From the NCBI RefSeq assembly GCF_004122145.1, contig NZ_SBKQ01000003.1, positions 124,001-188,000 of the forward strand: a DNA stretch of 64,000 nt. Reading direction: 5' to 3'. The DNA is from Flavobacterium piscinae. GTDB taxonomy: Bacteria > Bacteroidota > Bacteroidia > Flavobacteriales > Flavobacteriaceae. The notes under the pieces were generated by a model that was not told the origin of the DNA, did no database searches, and was given only the letters and a program-made list of their open reading frames with translations. Shown here in pieces: positions 43,878 through 53,610 of this stretch (its first letter is position 1; each line of letters starts with the position of its first letter). A program made the translations under genes and the position numbers.

Positions 43878-44912
43878 TTATGGAGCCGGATTCGGAATCA
43901 TCTCTTGAATTAAATCAATCTCATTTAAAATTTCCTTTGACAGAACAATTTTATGAGCATCAATATTTTCTTTTAGTTGTTCAATAGAAGTTGCTCCGAT
44001 TATGGTGCTCATCACAAAAGGTTGTTGTTGCACAAAAGCCAATGCCATTTGAGATAAAGTTAAACCATGGCTATTGGCCAATTCTTGGTATAATTTTGTT
44101 GCTTTGGTAGCATTTTCAGAGGTGTAACGTGTAAATTGCGGAAACAAAGCAATTCGGGAATTGGGCTGTGTACCGTTTAAATGTTTGCCGGATAAAATGC
44201 CGAAACCTAACGGAGAATAAGCCATTAGCCCAATATTTTCTCGCATACAAACTTCGGTCAATCCTACTTCAAACAATCGGTTTAATAGTGAATACGGATT
44301 TTGAATCGTTGCAATGCGAGGTAAATTATTTTTTTCGCTTTCGCTGATGAACTTCATCACTGCCCACGGAGCTTCGTTGGAAACACCGATATGTCGAATC
44401 TTTCCGGCTTTAATGAGTTTGTCATACACGAATAAAACATCTGCGATATTTTCTTTCCAATTTGAATCAATTTCGGTTAGACCTCTTTTCCCAAACATAT
44501 TCATGACGCGTTCCGGCCAGTGCATTTGGTATAAATCGATGTAATCCGTTTGAAGGTTTTTTAAACTCAAATCAACTGCTTCATTGATGCTTTTGGCAGA
44601 AAAATCGAGTGGTTTCCTGATGTACTCCATCCCACGATTAGGACCGGCGATTTTAGTAGCAATGACTAAGTCGTCACGTTTCCCTCTTTTTTTTAACCAA
44701 CTCCCTATAAATCGTTCAGTGCTTCCCAAAGTTTCTTTTCGGGCGGCAATGGGATACATTTCAGCCGTGTCAATAAAATTAATGCCTTGGGAAACAGCAA
44801 AACTCAATTGCTCATGAGCCTCGCTTTCTGTATTTTGTTCTCCAAAAGTCATGGTTCCCAAACAGACTTTACTGATGGAAAGGTTGGTGTTAGGAATAAT
44901 CGTGTATTTCAT
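43878..44912 (-). CDS. aldo/keto reductase, Tas-like
   Basis: NADPH-dependent oxidoreductase of the AKR superfamily, 344 residues, the length of E. coli Tas. The catalytic tetrad is visible: Asp and Tyr in IDTAEMYPI, Lys in IATKIAGPN, His in YQMHWPE. The insertion MNMFGKRGLTEIDSNW is typical of Tas/YajO-like reductases. Physiological substrate not deducible. A pair of inverted GCTAAGGT/ACCTTAGC words lies between it and the OmpA gene upstream. Confidence 0.88.
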   Translation of the reverse strand: MKYTIIPNTNLSISKVCLGTMTFGEQNTESEAHEQLSFAVSQGINFIDTAEMYPIAARKETLGSTERFIGSWLKKRGKRDDLVIATKIAGPNRGMEYIRKPLDFSAKSINEAVDLSLKNLQTDYIDLYQMHWPERVMNMFGKRGLTEIDSNWKENIADVLFVYDKLIKAGKIRHIGVSNEAPWAVMKFISESEKNNLPRIATIQNPYSLLNRLFEVGLTEVCMRENIGLMAYSPLGFGILSGKHLNGTQPNSRIALFPQFTRYTSENATKATKLYQELANSHGLTLSQMALAFVQQQPFVMSTIIGATSIEQLKENIDAHKIVLSKEILNEIDLIQEMIPNPAP

Positions 44913-45003
44913 TTTTAGATGCTAAGGTAATAAAGTACTAAGCTGCAGCGTTAAGATTGAAAACCTAAGTAAATCAGCACCTTAGCGACTCAGAACCTGT
45001 TTT

Positions 45004-45969
45004 TTATAATTCGTTCAACATTTTAGAAATTTCATCTAATTTTGGTGTCAAAATAATTTCAATTCTGCGGTTCTTGGCTTTGCCTTCCGGAGAATCATTT
45101 GACATCAATGGGGCAAATTCCCCACGTCCGGCAGCAGTTAAGTTTTCTTTTAAAATATTTTTGTTTTCTGCTAATATATTGACAATTGCTGTAGCTCTTT
45201 TGGTTGATAAATCCCAATTGTTTTCGATTCCGCCTCCTAATGTTCCGGTAATTTTATCATTGTCAGTATGTCCTTCTATCAAAACAGAAATGTCAGGGTT
45301 TTGAGCTAATACTTTTCCAACTTCCACAACTGCTCTTTTCCCTTCGGCTCCAACAGCCCAACTTCCGGTTTGAAAAAGTAATTTATTTTCCATTGAAACA
45401 TATACTTTCCCGTTTTTTTGTTCCACAGTAAGTCCTTTCCCTTCAAAACTGTTCAAGGCTTTGGAAAGCGTTTCTTTTAGTTTTCGCATGTTTTCCTCTT
45501 TGGCAGAAATCAGTCCTTCCAATTCATCCACGCGTTGCGATCGATCTTTTAAATCGGCTTGTAATTTATTTAAACGTTCTTGCTCGGCTGCTAAGGCTTT
45601 TTCTTTGGCATCCAATTCAGCTAATAATTCTCTGTTTTTCTTCATATTGGCCTGTAACGCTTCATCCGAATTCTTTTCTAACGCCGCATAAGAAGATTGA
45701 AGTGTTTTTAAATTATTGGAAGCGGCATCGTAATCGGTTTTTAATTTGTCACGTTCAGCTTTTATTTTCGCTAATTCACCTTGGTTGAGTTTTAAATCAT
45801 TTTCCAATTGATTTTTTGCTTTTTCTAAACCGTGGTTTTCGTCGGATAATTCACGTTGTTGTTTTTTTAAGGTAGCGTATTTTCCTTCTAATTCATTATA
45901 CACTTTTTTAGAAACGCACGAGGTAGACAAAGCAGCAACAAGTAAGAGTAAGGAAACTTTTTTAATCAT
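45004..45969 (-). CDS. OmpA family lipoprotein with coiled coil
   Basis: 321 residues. Lipoprotein signal MIKKVSLLLLVAALSTSC (Cys18), a long coiled coil (about 22-180, heptads rich in Leu, Lys, Glu) and a C-terminal OmpA/MotB peptidoglycan-binding domain (about 195-310; IEGHTDNDKI, STKRATAIVNIL, GRGEFAP, NRRIEIILTPK). Anchors the outer membrane to the wall. Confidence 0.92.
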   Translation of the reverse strand: MIKKVSLLLLVAALSTSCVSKKVYNELEGKYATLKKQQRELSDENHGLEKAKNQLENDLKLNQGELAKIKAERDKLKTDYDAASNNLKTLQSSYAALEKNSDEALQANMKKNRELLAELDAKEKALAAEQERLNKLQADLKDRSQRVDELEGLISAKEENMRKLKETLSKALNSFEGKGLTVEQKNGKVYVSMENKLLFQTGSWAVGAEGKRAVVEVGKVLAQNPDISVLIEGHTDNDKITGTLGGGIENNWDLSTKRATAIVNILAENKNILKENLTAAGRGEFAPLMSNDSPEGKAKNRRIEIILTPKLDEISKMLNEL

Positions 45970-45995
45970 TTTGTTATTTATTTGAGGTTTTATTG

Positions 45996-46757
45996 TTAAT
46001 CAATTTCTACTAAAATCGGGCAATGATCGGAATGCTTGGCTTCCGGAAGAATCACCGCTCTTTTTAATCGGTTTCGCATGGGTTCACTGACTAAATTATA
46101 ATCAATCCGCCATCCTTTATTATTATTTCTTGCATTAGCTCGGTAACTCCACCATGAATAATGATGGGGTTCTTTGTTAAAATGACGAAAGCTGTCTATG
46201 AATCCACTTTTCATAAAACCGTCCAACCAACGGCGTTCTTCGGGTAAAAATCCGGAAACTGTAGCATTTCTAATAGGGTCATGAATATCGATGGCTTCGT
46301 GACAAATATTATAGTCGCCACCAATTATTAAATTTGGAATGTCTACTTTTAACGTGTTGATGTACTGTTGAAAGTCATCCATGTATTTGAATTTATGTTC
46401 CAATCGGTCAATGTTTGTTCCCGATGGAAGATATAAACTCATCACTGAAAAATCGTCGAAATCGGCTCTTAGGTTTCTTCCTTCAAAATCCATTTCAGGG
46501 ATTCCTGTACCGAAAACCACGTTTTTAGGTTCAGTTTTAGAAAGAATAGCAACACCACTATACCCTTTTTTTTGAGCCGAAAAATAATATTGATAAGGAT
46601 AACCGGCGGCAGTGATTATTTCAGTAGGAATCTGATCTTCCGTGGCTTTGATTTCTTGTAAACAAATGATGTCCGGATTTGCTTGTTGGAGCCAATCTAA
46701 AAAACCTTTAGTGATTGCGGCCCGAATTCCATTTACATTATAAGAGATAATCTTCAT
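45996..46757 (-). CDS. xth: exodeoxyribonuclease III
   Basis: AP endonuclease and 3'-5' exonuclease of base-excision repair, 253 residues. Signatures: SYNVNGIRAAI, CLQEIKATEDQ (metal Glu), GGDYNICHEAIDIHDP (catalytic Asp and Asn) and the terminal SDHCPILVEID (catalytic His). No DNA-binding extension. Promoter at 46781. Confidence 0.95.
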   Translation of the reverse strand: MKIISYNVNGIRAAITKGFLDWLQQANPDIICLQEIKATEDQIPTEIITAAGYPYQYYFSAQKKGYSGVAILSKTEPKNVVFGTGIPEMDFEGRNLRADFDDFSVMSLYLPSGTNIDRLEHKFKYMDDFQQYINTLKVDIPNLIIGGDYNICHEAIDIHDPIRNATVSGFLPEERRWLDGFMKSGFIDSFRHFNKEPHHYSWWSYRANARNNNKGWRIDYNLVSEPMRNRLKRAVILPEAKHSDHCPILVEID

Positions 46758-46780
46758 TACTATTTTTTGATTACGTTTTT

Positions 46781-46810
46781 CAAAAATAGTTAAAAACCTT
46801 TAGTATCAAA
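46781..46810 (-). promoter_or_regulatory. xth promoter
   Basis: On the minus strand TTTG (46810-46807), 18 bases, then TATTTTTG (46788-46781): both promoter halves exact. Predicted leader about 18 bases. Confidence 0.7.
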
Positions 46811-46871
46811 ACGTGAATGCCATATTATAATAAATGTTTAACAACTTATTGTTTTTATTCATTTTTGTGAA

Positions 46872-46899
46872 TTTGATACTATCAGAATTACTATATTTG
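46872..46899 (+). promoter_or_regulatory. promoter of the olsF-like gene
   Basis: TTTG (46872-46875), 16 bases, TATATTTG (46892-46899). ATG 46937 is 37 bases downstream. Confidence 0.65.
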
Positions 46900-46936
46900 T
46901 TACTTTCTCCAAAACCATACAAACAATAAATAACGA

Positions 46937-48733
46937 ATGGGGTTAGTTACCGCAAAAGAGGTTGCCAAAGCAATCAAGGTTGACAAATACGGTTTTATTG
47001 GTACTGCCATTGGTTGGTTGCTAATGAAAGTGTTGAAGATTTCTACGTTAAACAAAATTTATAACCGAAAAAAACATTTAACTGAATTAAATTTCCTCAA
47101 TAGCATTTTAGATGAATTTCAAATTAAATTCGAAATTCCGGAGGAAGATTTAAAACGCCTCCCGAAAGAAGGTCCTTATATTACTGTTTCCAATCATCCA
47201 TTGGGAGGAATTGATGGAATTTTATTGTTGAAATTGATGTTGGAACGTGAACCCAATTTCAAAATCATTGCCAATTTTTTATTGCATAGAATCGAACCGA
47301 TGAAACCGTATATCATGCCGGTTAATCCGTTTGAAAATCATAAAGATGCAAAATCCAGTGTAGTAGGTCTAAAAGAAACACTCCGCCATTTGAGTGATGG
47401 AAAACCGTTGGGGATGTTTCCTGCCGGAGAAGTTTCCACCTATAAAGACGGTATTTTGGTCGTTGATAAACCTTGGGAAGAAGGAGCTATTAAAGTAATT
47501 CGAAAAGCTCAGGTTCCGGTGGTTCCCATTTATTTTCACGCTAAAAACAGTAAATTATTTTATTTTTTATCCAATTTAAATGACACGCTTCGGACGGCTA
47601 AATTACCTTCGGAATTGTTAACCCAAAAAAAGCGTGTGATTAAAGTTCGCATCGGGAAACCAATATCTGTGGCTGAACAAAACGAGTATGATACATTAGA
47701 ATCGTATTCGGAGTTTCTTCGCAAAAAAACCTACATGTTAGCCAATGCTTTTGAAAAAGGAAATAAATTATTAGCTGCTCCAAATTTGAAATTTCCTAAA
47801 AGTCCGAAAGAAATTGCCAAACCGGCCAATCATGATAAAATTTTGGAGGAAATGGCCATGTTGAAAGAAAACAGTGATTTCCGATTATTACAGAGTAAAA
47901 ACTATCAAGTCTATTTGGTTACAGCGGATAAAATTCCAAATATTTTGCATGAAATTGGACGATTACGTGAAATTACCTTTAGAGCAATTGGTGAAGGAAC
48001 CAATGAATCGTTGGATTTAGACCAATATGACAAATATTATCACCACATGTTTTTGTGGGATGAAGATGCACAAATGATTGCCGGAGCTTATCGAATGGGA
48101 TTGGGGTCTGAAATTTATGGCAAATACGGTATTGACGGCTTCTATTTACACGAATTGTTTCGATTTGAACCGGAGTTATATGACATGATGAGCAAGTCTA
48201 TCGAAATGGGACGTGCTTTTATTATAGAAGAATACCAACAAAAACCCATGCCGTTGTTCTTGTTATGGAAAGGAATTGTACATACGACACTACGTCATCC
48301 GGAACATAAATACTTAATTGGAGGCGTGAGTATAAGTAATCAATTTTCCGATTTTTCAAAATCATTGATGATTGAGTTTATGAAATCCCACTATTATGAT
48401 CCGTGGGTCGCACAATACATTCATCCGAAAAAAGAATACAAAGTAAAATTGAAAGATGCTGACAAAGACTTTGTTTTTAACGAAACGGAATCCGATTTAA
48501 ATAAATTCGATAAAATCATTGATGAAGTAGAACCGGGTAATTTACGTTTACCGGTTTTGATTAAAAAATACATCAAGCAAAATGCTCGCGTAGTTGCCTT
48601 TAACGTGGACCCACTCTTTAATAATGCAGTAGATGGCTTGATGTATATTCGAATTTCCGACTTACCGGAAAGTACAGTAAAACCCGTCATGGAAGAATTT
48701 CAAGCGGAATTGGAGAAAAAAGATAAAGGTTAA
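46937..48733 (+). CDS. bifunctional acyltransferase, OlsF-like (ornithine lipid synthesis)
   Basis: 598 residues with two acyltransferase halves. The N-terminal half (about 60-280) is PlsC-like: SNHPLGGIDGILL with H87 and D93, PAGEVST and VPVVPIYFH. The C-terminal half (about 310-590) is the GNAT-like N-acyltransferase of OlsB/hemolysin type: RLREITFRAIGEGTNESLDLD, DPWVAQYIHP. This two-domain layout is that of OlsF, which makes ornithine lipids in Serratia and was also tested from Flavobacterium johnsoniae. Here the PlsC motif is H-x5-D rather than the usual H-x4-D. Expressed alone from its own promoter. Confidence 0.85.
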   Translation: MGLVTAKEVAKAIKVDKYGFIGTAIGWLLMKVLKISTLNKIYNRKKHLTELNFLNSILDEFQIKFEIPEEDLKRLPKEGPYITVSNHPLGGIDGILLLKLMLEREPNFKIIANFLLHRIEPMKPYIMPVNPFENHKDAKSSVVGLKETLRHLSDGKPLGMFPAGEVSTYKDGILVVDKPWEEGAIKVIRKAQVPVVPIYFHAKNSKLFYFLSNLNDTLRTAKLPSELLTQKKRVIKVRIGKPISVAEQNEYDTLESYSEFLRKKTYMLANAFEKGNKLLAAPNLKFPKSPKEIAKPANHDKILEEMAMLKENSDFRLLQSKNYQVYLVTADKIPNILHEIGRLREITFRAIGEGTNESLDLDQYDKYYHHMFLWDEDAQMIAGAYRMGLGSEIYGKYGIDGFYLHELFRFEPELYDMMSKSIEMGRAFIIEEYQQKPMPLFLLWKGIVHTTLRHPEHKYLIGGVSISNQFSDFSKSLMIEFMKSHYYDPWVAQYIHPKKEYKVKLKDADKDFVFNETESDLNKFDKIIDEVEPGNLRLPVLIKKYIKQNARVVAFNVDPLFNNAVDGLMYIRISDLPESTVKPVMEEFQAELEKKDKG

Positions 48734-48752
48734 AAGTCCCAAACGGGACTCT
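48733..48752. terminator. short hairpin between convergent genes
   Basis: AGTCCC-aaac-GGGACT flanked by A and T runs, three bases after the olsF-like stop. Confidence 0.6.
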
Positions 48753-48757
48753 TTATC

Positions 48758-49081
48758 TTAAAACCAAGGTCGTTTATTGGCCTGATAAGTATTGTAAAAC
48801 TCTTCGTCAGTTTTGGTTAGATAAATTATTCCTTCAATTAAACCGATAATCCCCGGAATCCAAACAATAAAAGCACCAATTAGTAAGCAAAGGGTTGCAT
48901 AGCCAACAATTGTTATCCCCAGTAAAATTATTCCTTCCTGGTTATAGCCAAGTATAAATTTATGAACACCAAGCGAACCCAATAAAATGGCTAAAATCCC
49001 GGCTAAAATCTTTTTGTTTTCTTGTCTTGGTACATCATGATTTGGTTTATTCCAATCTTCTGTTGGTCTAGTTGTTTCCAT
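48758..49081 (-). CDS. TM2 domain-containing protein
   Basis: 107 residues. A polar N-terminus (METTRPTEDWNKPNHD), then the TM2 domain: ILAGILAILLGSLGVHKFIL with GxxGxHKF, a turn, and a second and third hydrophobic stretch (LLGITIVGYATLCLLIGAF, IPGIIGLIEGIIYL). Small membrane protein of unknown function. Confidence 0.88.
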   Translation of the reverse strand: METTRPTEDWNKPNHDVPRQENKKILAGILAILLGSLGVHKFILGYNQEGIILLGITIVGYATLCLLIGAFIVWIPGIIGLIEGIIYLTKTDEEFYNTYQANKRPWF

Positions 49082-49126
49082 AAAAGTTGATTGATTAGTT
49101 GATAATTGATTATAAAAATATAAAAA

Positions 49127-50482
49127 TTATTGAAATGCTTTGTCAATTGGTTCCCAAAGTTCAATTTTATTTCCTTCCGGATCTAAAATCCAACCAAATT
49201 TTCCGTAATCATAAGTCTCCATTTCACCTACAATGGTAACACCTTCTTGTTTTAATTTATTCAATAGTAATTCTACATTTTCAACACGGAAATTTTGCAT
49301 GAATTGTTTCTTTGAAGGAGAAAAATAGGTGGTGTCATCAGAAAATGGTGACCATTGCGTAGAACAATCGTTTCCTTCTTTGTCTTTCCACCAAAAAGTA
49401 GAACCATATTGGTCTGTTTTTAGTCCTAAATGTTTATTATACCATTCAATTAGTTTTTTAGAATCTTTTGATTTGAAGAAAAATCCACCTATTCCGGTTA
49501 CTCGTTTTAGTTCTGCTGTTTCTTTTGTTGGAAAATAAATGGCTTTGATTTTATCAACAATCACTTGTGCCAATTTTTCATGACTTTCAAACGTCCAACC
49601 GCCAATGTGTGGCGAAAGCAAGACATTTTCAGTTTCTAATAAATAAGTAAAAGCAGCTGGTTTTTCACCATCGAATAATTTTTCGAAGGAAAGTTTTTCG
49701 TATTCCAACACATCTAATCCGGCTCCCAGAATTTTTCCGGTTTGAAGAGCTTTGACTAAATCGGCTGTAACCACCGATTTCCCTCTGGCGGTATTGATGA
49801 ACCAAAACGGTTTGGCAAATGCATTGATAAATTCTTTATCTACCATTTTATCGGTTTCCGGTGTCCACGGTGTATGAAGCGAAAGTACATCTGCTTTTTG
49901 TTGTAATTCTTCCAATGCAACCTGTTTAGCATTTTGGTCGCCTACATTGGGAAGAATATCATAGCACAACACCTCAACCTCAAATCCGCGTAATTTTTTG
50001 GCGAATGATTTCCCCATGTTGCCAAACCCAATAATCCCAACGGTTTTTCCTTCCAATTCATGGCCGCGATGACCTTCTCTAATCCAATTTCCGTTTTTGA
50101 CCGATAGATTGGCTTGGTTTAACTTGTTCATTAGTGAAAGTAACATGCCTAAAGCGTGTTCACCAACCGCATTTCGGTTGCCTTCGGGAGCAGCAATAAG
50201 ATGAATTTTTTTAGCATTCGCATATTCACAATCGATACTTTCTAAACCAGCTCCTACTCTGGCGATAAATTCTAAATTGGTGGCTTTGTCTAAAAATACT
50301 TTATCAATTTTAAATCGGCTTCGAATCACAATGCCTTGATAATCCTGAATTTTTGCTTCAATTTCTTCTTTGGTAGAAGCAAAATCTTGGTGATTTTCAA
50401 AACCTAACTCTTCCAATTGTTTCCACAAAAGCGAATGATTGGAATCGAGGTGAAGGATTTTTATTTTTTTTAAATTTTCCAT
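49127..50482 (-). CDS. D-2-hydroxyacid dehydrogenase fused to a VOC (glyoxalase-like) domain
   Basis: 451 residues. Residues ~1-320 are a complete D-isomer-specific 2-hydroxyacid dehydrogenase (SerA-like): NAD-binding VGIIGFGNMGKSFA, catalytic Arg in INTARGKSVV, Glu in GLDVLEYE, His in LLSPHIGGWT. Residues ~330-451 form a VOC domain (GIGGFFFKSKDSKKLIEWYN to NKIELWEP). The join (ETAELKRVTGIGG) looks like a stand-alone VOC start fused in frame. The dehydrogenase may act on 3-phosphoglycerate or glyoxylate-type acids; the VOC role is unknown. The frame is continuous, so it is a true fusion unless there is an assembly error. Confidence 0.85.
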   Translation of the reverse strand: MENLKKIKILHLDSNHSLLWKQLEELGFENHQDFASTKEEIEAKIQDYQGIVIRSRFKIDKVFLDKATNLEFIARVGAGLESIDCEYANAKKIHLIAAPEGNRNAVGEHALGMLLSLMNKLNQANLSVKNGNWIREGHRGHELEGKTVGIIGFGNMGKSFAKKLRGFEVEVLCYDILPNVGDQNAKQVALEELQQKADVLSLHTPWTPETDKMVDKEFINAFAKPFWFINTARGKSVVTADLVKALQTGKILGAGLDVLEYEKLSFEKLFDGEKPAAFTYLLETENVLLSPHIGGWTFESHEKLAQVIVDKIKAIYFPTKETAELKRVTGIGGFFFKSKDSKKLIEWYNKHLGLKTDQYGSTFWWKDKEGNDCSTQWSPFSDDTTYFSPSKKQFMQNFRVENVELLLNKLKQEGVTIVGEMETYDYGKFGWILDPEGNKIELWEPIDKAFQ

Positions 50483-50500
50483 TTTATTTGTATAAAACCA

Positions 50501-51277
50501 CTACTCTTTAATCTTTAGCAACGACGTTTTTATCCCACGAATCAAAGCCGAACTAAATCCTTGATGCTCCATTTCATTTAAACCAACAATGGTACAACCT
50601 TGTGGAGTAGTTACTCGGTCTATCAATTGTTCGGGATGAATTTTTTCCTCTAAAGCCATTTTGGCTGCTCCTTTGGCGGTTTGGGAGGCAATGGCTAAGG
50701 CGGTTTGAGCATCAAAACCGATTTCGATGCCGGCTTGCATCGAAGCACGGATGTATCGCAAGGCATAAGCAGTGCCGCACGCACCCAGAACCGTGGCGGC
50801 ATCCATTAATTTTTCTTCAATAACAATTGCTGTTCCTAAGTGGTTAAATAGCGAAACAACTTGTTCTCCAGCTTCTTTATTTTTCTCTGAAAACGAAATA
50901 CACGTAGCACTTTCGGCAAATTGTGCGGCAATGTTTGGCATAATCCGAACGATGGGATGTGCTACTTTTGTTTTTTGTTGTAAAGTTTCCAATGAAACGC
51001 CACTGACTGCAGAAGCGATTATTTTGTTGGAAATATGTGGTAAAATCTCGTTTACTACCGTGTCAATTTGATAGGGTTTAATGGTGAGAATAATTACATC
51101 AGCTTGATCAATATTTTCGATGTTGTTGGAGGAAACAGTGATTCCGTTTTGAGAAAGATGCTGAATTTGAGCCGTATTTCTTCGGGTAATCGTGATGTGA
51201 TTTCCTTTGGAAAAATTGGCTAATCCAACTGCAATGGCAACACCAAGGTTACCTCCTCCGATGATATGAATGTTCAT
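50501..51277 (-). CDS. proC: pyrroline-5-carboxylate reductase
   Basis: Last step of proline synthesis, NADPH-dependent. 258 residues. N-terminal Rossmann motif IIGGGNLGVAIA, the ASAVSGVSLETLQQ segment, and the C-terminal dimerisation helix with ALAIASQTAKGAAKM and DRVTTPQGCTIVGL (family consensus has SPGGTT). 18 bases upstream of the dehydrogenase-VOC gene and on the same strand. Confidence 0.9.
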   Translation of the reverse strand: MNIHIIGGGNLGVAIAVGLANFSKGNHITITRRNTAQIQHLSQNGITVSSNNIENIDQADVIILTIKPYQIDTVVNEILPHISNKIIASAVSGVSLETLQQKTKVAHPIVRIMPNIAAQFAESATCISFSEKNKEAGEQVVSLFNHLGTAIVIEEKLMDAATVLGACGTAYALRYIRASMQAGIEIGFDAQTALAIASQTAKGAAKMALEEKIHPEQLIDRVTTPQGCTIVGLNEMEHQGFSSALIRGIKTSLLKIKE

Positions 51278-51301
51278 GGTTATAGATTGATTTACGGTTT
51301 G

Positions 51302-51448
51302 TGCCCCTGATAGTAGCGGAAATCCTTTTGAAAGGCGGGCTTAGTTTTTGTTGCTCAAAAATTGCGACCAAAGGAAGCACATTTTTGGGCTTATAAAAAC
51401 AAGCCTGACTGAAAAAGATTGAAGCGGATAGCAGGTTTTGGCACCCTA
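51302..51448 (+). repeat. structured intergenic element, copy 3 of 3
   Basis: Third copy. Boxes: GCCCCTGATAGTAGCGG at 51303, GCGACC at 51364, GAAGCGGATAGC at 51421. Fold: GGCTT (51338-51342) with AAGCC (51401-51405), unpaired A at 51343, GTTTTT (51344-51349) with AAAAAC (51395-51400), inner stem CAAAAAT (51356-51362) with ATTTTTG (51381-51387). It ends 13 bases before the mgtE stop codon and precedes proC. Confidence 0.8.
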
Positions 51449-51460
51449 AAAATACAAATT

Positions 51461-52813
51461 TTAGAATCCCAAGATGGCTTTTGCGATGGAAAAATAGATT
51501 AAAATCCCAAAGATGTCGTTACTGGTGGTAATAAATGGTCCGGTGGCCAATGCGGGATCGATACCATATTTATTTAAAGTGATGGGCACAAACGTTCCGA
51601 TGAGTGATGCGATGACGATGACGGAAATAAGTGCGATGGCCACAGTGATGCCGATAATATATTCAACTCCGAGTAGAAAATGACTACCGAGAAGAAGAAT
51701 TATGGAAAGAATAAGTCCGTTAAAAAGGCTCAATCGCATTTCTTTATAAAGCCGTTGCCAAATAGTTCCACCTAATGTATTATTGGCTAAACCCTGCACA
51801 ATAATTGCGGATGATTGTACACCCACATTTCCTGCCATGGCGGCAATAAGAGGTGTAAAAAAGAATAAAACGCCGTATTTTTCCATGGCTCCTTCAAATT
51901 GTCCGGAGACTTTAACGGCGATGAATCCACCCAAAAGTGCTAAAACCAGCCAAGGAAGTCTTGCTTTGGTGAGTTCGAGAATGCTGTCATCTGCTTCAAC
52001 GTCTTGCGAGATACCGGCGGCTAATTGGTAATCTTTATCGGCTTCATCTTTGATGACATCGATGATGTCGTCGATGGTAATTCGACCCACTAATCGTCCT
52101 AATTCATCCACAACCGGAATGGCTTCTAAGTCGTATTTTTGCATGATACGAGCGACTTCAACGTCTTTGGTATCTACTTTTACATAATCCACTTTTGGAA
52201 TATAGACTTCGCTAATAGGTGTTTTGGTGGAAGTGGTTAATAAATCTTTAAGCGATAATCGTCCTTTGAGTCGATTTTCGTCATCCACCACATAAATAGA
52301 ATGAACACGTGAAACATTTTCGGCTTGGATTCGCATTTCTTTCACACAAGTGAGTACGTTCCAGTTTTCATTGACTTTCACGAGCTCTTTCCCCATTAAC
52401 CCTCCGGCAGAATCTTCGTCGTAACGCAACAAATCGACAATGTCTTTGGCGTGTTCAACATCTTCTAATTCGGAAATTACCTGTTCTTTTCGCTCTTGCG
52501 GAAGTTCAGCAATAATGTCGGCCGCATCATCGGTGGAAAGCTCGTCTAACTCTTCGGCAATTTCTTTTGGGGTTAGTTTTCGCAGGATTTTTTCACGTAC
52601 TTCTTCATCTAATTCGAGAAGAATTTCGGATGTTTTTTCGGAATCAAGCGTGTTAAAAATATAAATAGCTCCGTAATCATCAAGTTCTTCCATGATTTCG
52701 GCAATATCAGCATAATGGATTTCCTGAAGCAAGTCGAGAAGTTCCTGCTCCTTATTTTCCTTAATTAATTGCTCAATTTGACTGAGAAATTCTCTGCTGA
52801 TTTTAAACTCCAT
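51461..52813 (-). CDS. mgtE: magnesium transporter MgtE
   Basis: Mg2+ channel of the inner membrane, 450 residues, normal length. Cytoplasmic N domain (about 1-130, superhelical [17 protein letters not shown]), two CBS domains (about 135-255) that gate the pore on Mg2+ binding, then five membrane helices (about 280-448; [20 protein letters not shown]). Its first 11 bases overlap the end of rsmA, so the two are translationally coupled. Confidence 0.93.
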   Translation of the reverse strand: MEFKISREFLSQIEQLIKENKEQELLDLLQEIHYADIAEIMEELDDYGAIYIFNTLDSEKTSEILLELDEEVREKILRKLTPKEIAEELDELSTDDAADIIAELPQERKEQVISELEDVEHAKDIVDLLRYDEDSAGGLMGKELVKVNENWNVLTCVKEMRIQAENVSRVHSIYVVDDENRLKGRLSLKDLLTTSTKTPISEVYIPKVDYVKVDTKDVEVARIMQKYDLEAIPVVDELGRLVGRITIDDIIDVIKDEADKDYQLAAGISQDVEADDSILELTKARLPWLVLALLGGFIAVKVSGQFEGAMEKYGVLFFFTPLIAAMAGNVGVQSSAIIVQGLANNTLGGTIWQRLYKEMRLSLFNGLILSIILLLGSHFLLGVEYIIGITVAIALISVIVIASLIGTFVPITLNKYGIDPALATGPFITTSNDIFGILIYFSIAKAILGF

Positions 52814-53582
52814 CGGCGGCTATTTTTTGCGTGAGTTCGATAAACTGTTCAACCGAAAGTTGCTCCGGTCTGAGGTCAAAGATACTATCTTCTTTTAAAT
52901 TATCAGACAGTTGGTATGTTTTTAAACTGTTACGTAATGTTTTTCTGCGTTGATTAAATGCTGTTTTCACCACAGTAAAAAACAATTTTTCGTCACAAGG
53001 CAAATGATAGTTTTCTTTTCGCTTTAATCGTAAAACACCCGATTTTACTTTTGGTGGTGGTGTGAAAACATGTTCAGAAACCGTAAAAAGGTATTCCGCT
53101 TCATAAAAAGCTTGGGTTAACACCGATAGTATGCCGTAGGCTTTTGTTCCTTTTTTTTCGCAAATGCGTTCGGCGACTTCCTTTTGAAACATACCGGAGA
53201 ATTCGGGAATTTGATTGCGAAGTTCTAACGTTTTAAAAACAATTTGAGTAGATATATTGTAAGGGAAATTTCCAATGATGGCAAAGGGTTCGGTTCCTAA
53301 CACTTCCGTTAAATTGTATTTTAGAAAATCTTTTGAAATGATTTTTTCATCTAATTTTGGATAATGGTTTTGTAAATAAGTTACTGATTCAGTATCAATT
53401 TCAATTACATACGTTGTAATGGGTTTTTCGAGCAGGTATTTGGTAAGCACACCCATTCCGGGACCGATTTCCAATACGTTTTGATAACCTTCTAACGTGA
53501 GTGAATCGGCAATTTTTTGAGCGATGTTTTCATCGTTTAGAAAATGTTGACCGAGGTGTTTTTTTGCTTTTACTTTTTCCAT
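52803..53582 (-). CDS. rsmA: 16S rRNA dimethyladenosine transferase
   Basis: SAM-dependent dimethylation of A1518/A1519 in 16S rRNA, late in small-subunit assembly. 259 residues. [21 protein letters not shown] loop [15 protein letters not shown], acidic IEIDTESV, and catalytic NFPYNIST are all visible; the C-terminal domain ends [12 protein letters not shown]. The reading frame overlaps mgtE. Confidence 0.95.
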   Translation of the reverse strand: MEKVKAKKHLGQHFLNDENIAQKIADSLTLEGYQNVLEIGPGMGVLTKYLLEKPITTYVIEIDTESVTYLQNHYPKLDEKIISKDFLKYNLTEVLGTEPFAIIGNFPYNISTQIVFKTLELRNQIPEFSGMFQKEVAERICEKKGTKAYGILSVLTQAFYEAEYLFTVSEHVFTPPPKVKSGVLRLKRKENYHLPCDEKLFFTVVKTAFNQRRKTLRNSLKTYQLSDNLKEDSIFDLRPEQLSVEQFIELTQKIAADGV

Positions 53583-53610
53583 ATTAGGCTAAGGTTCTGA
53601 GGAACTGAAG

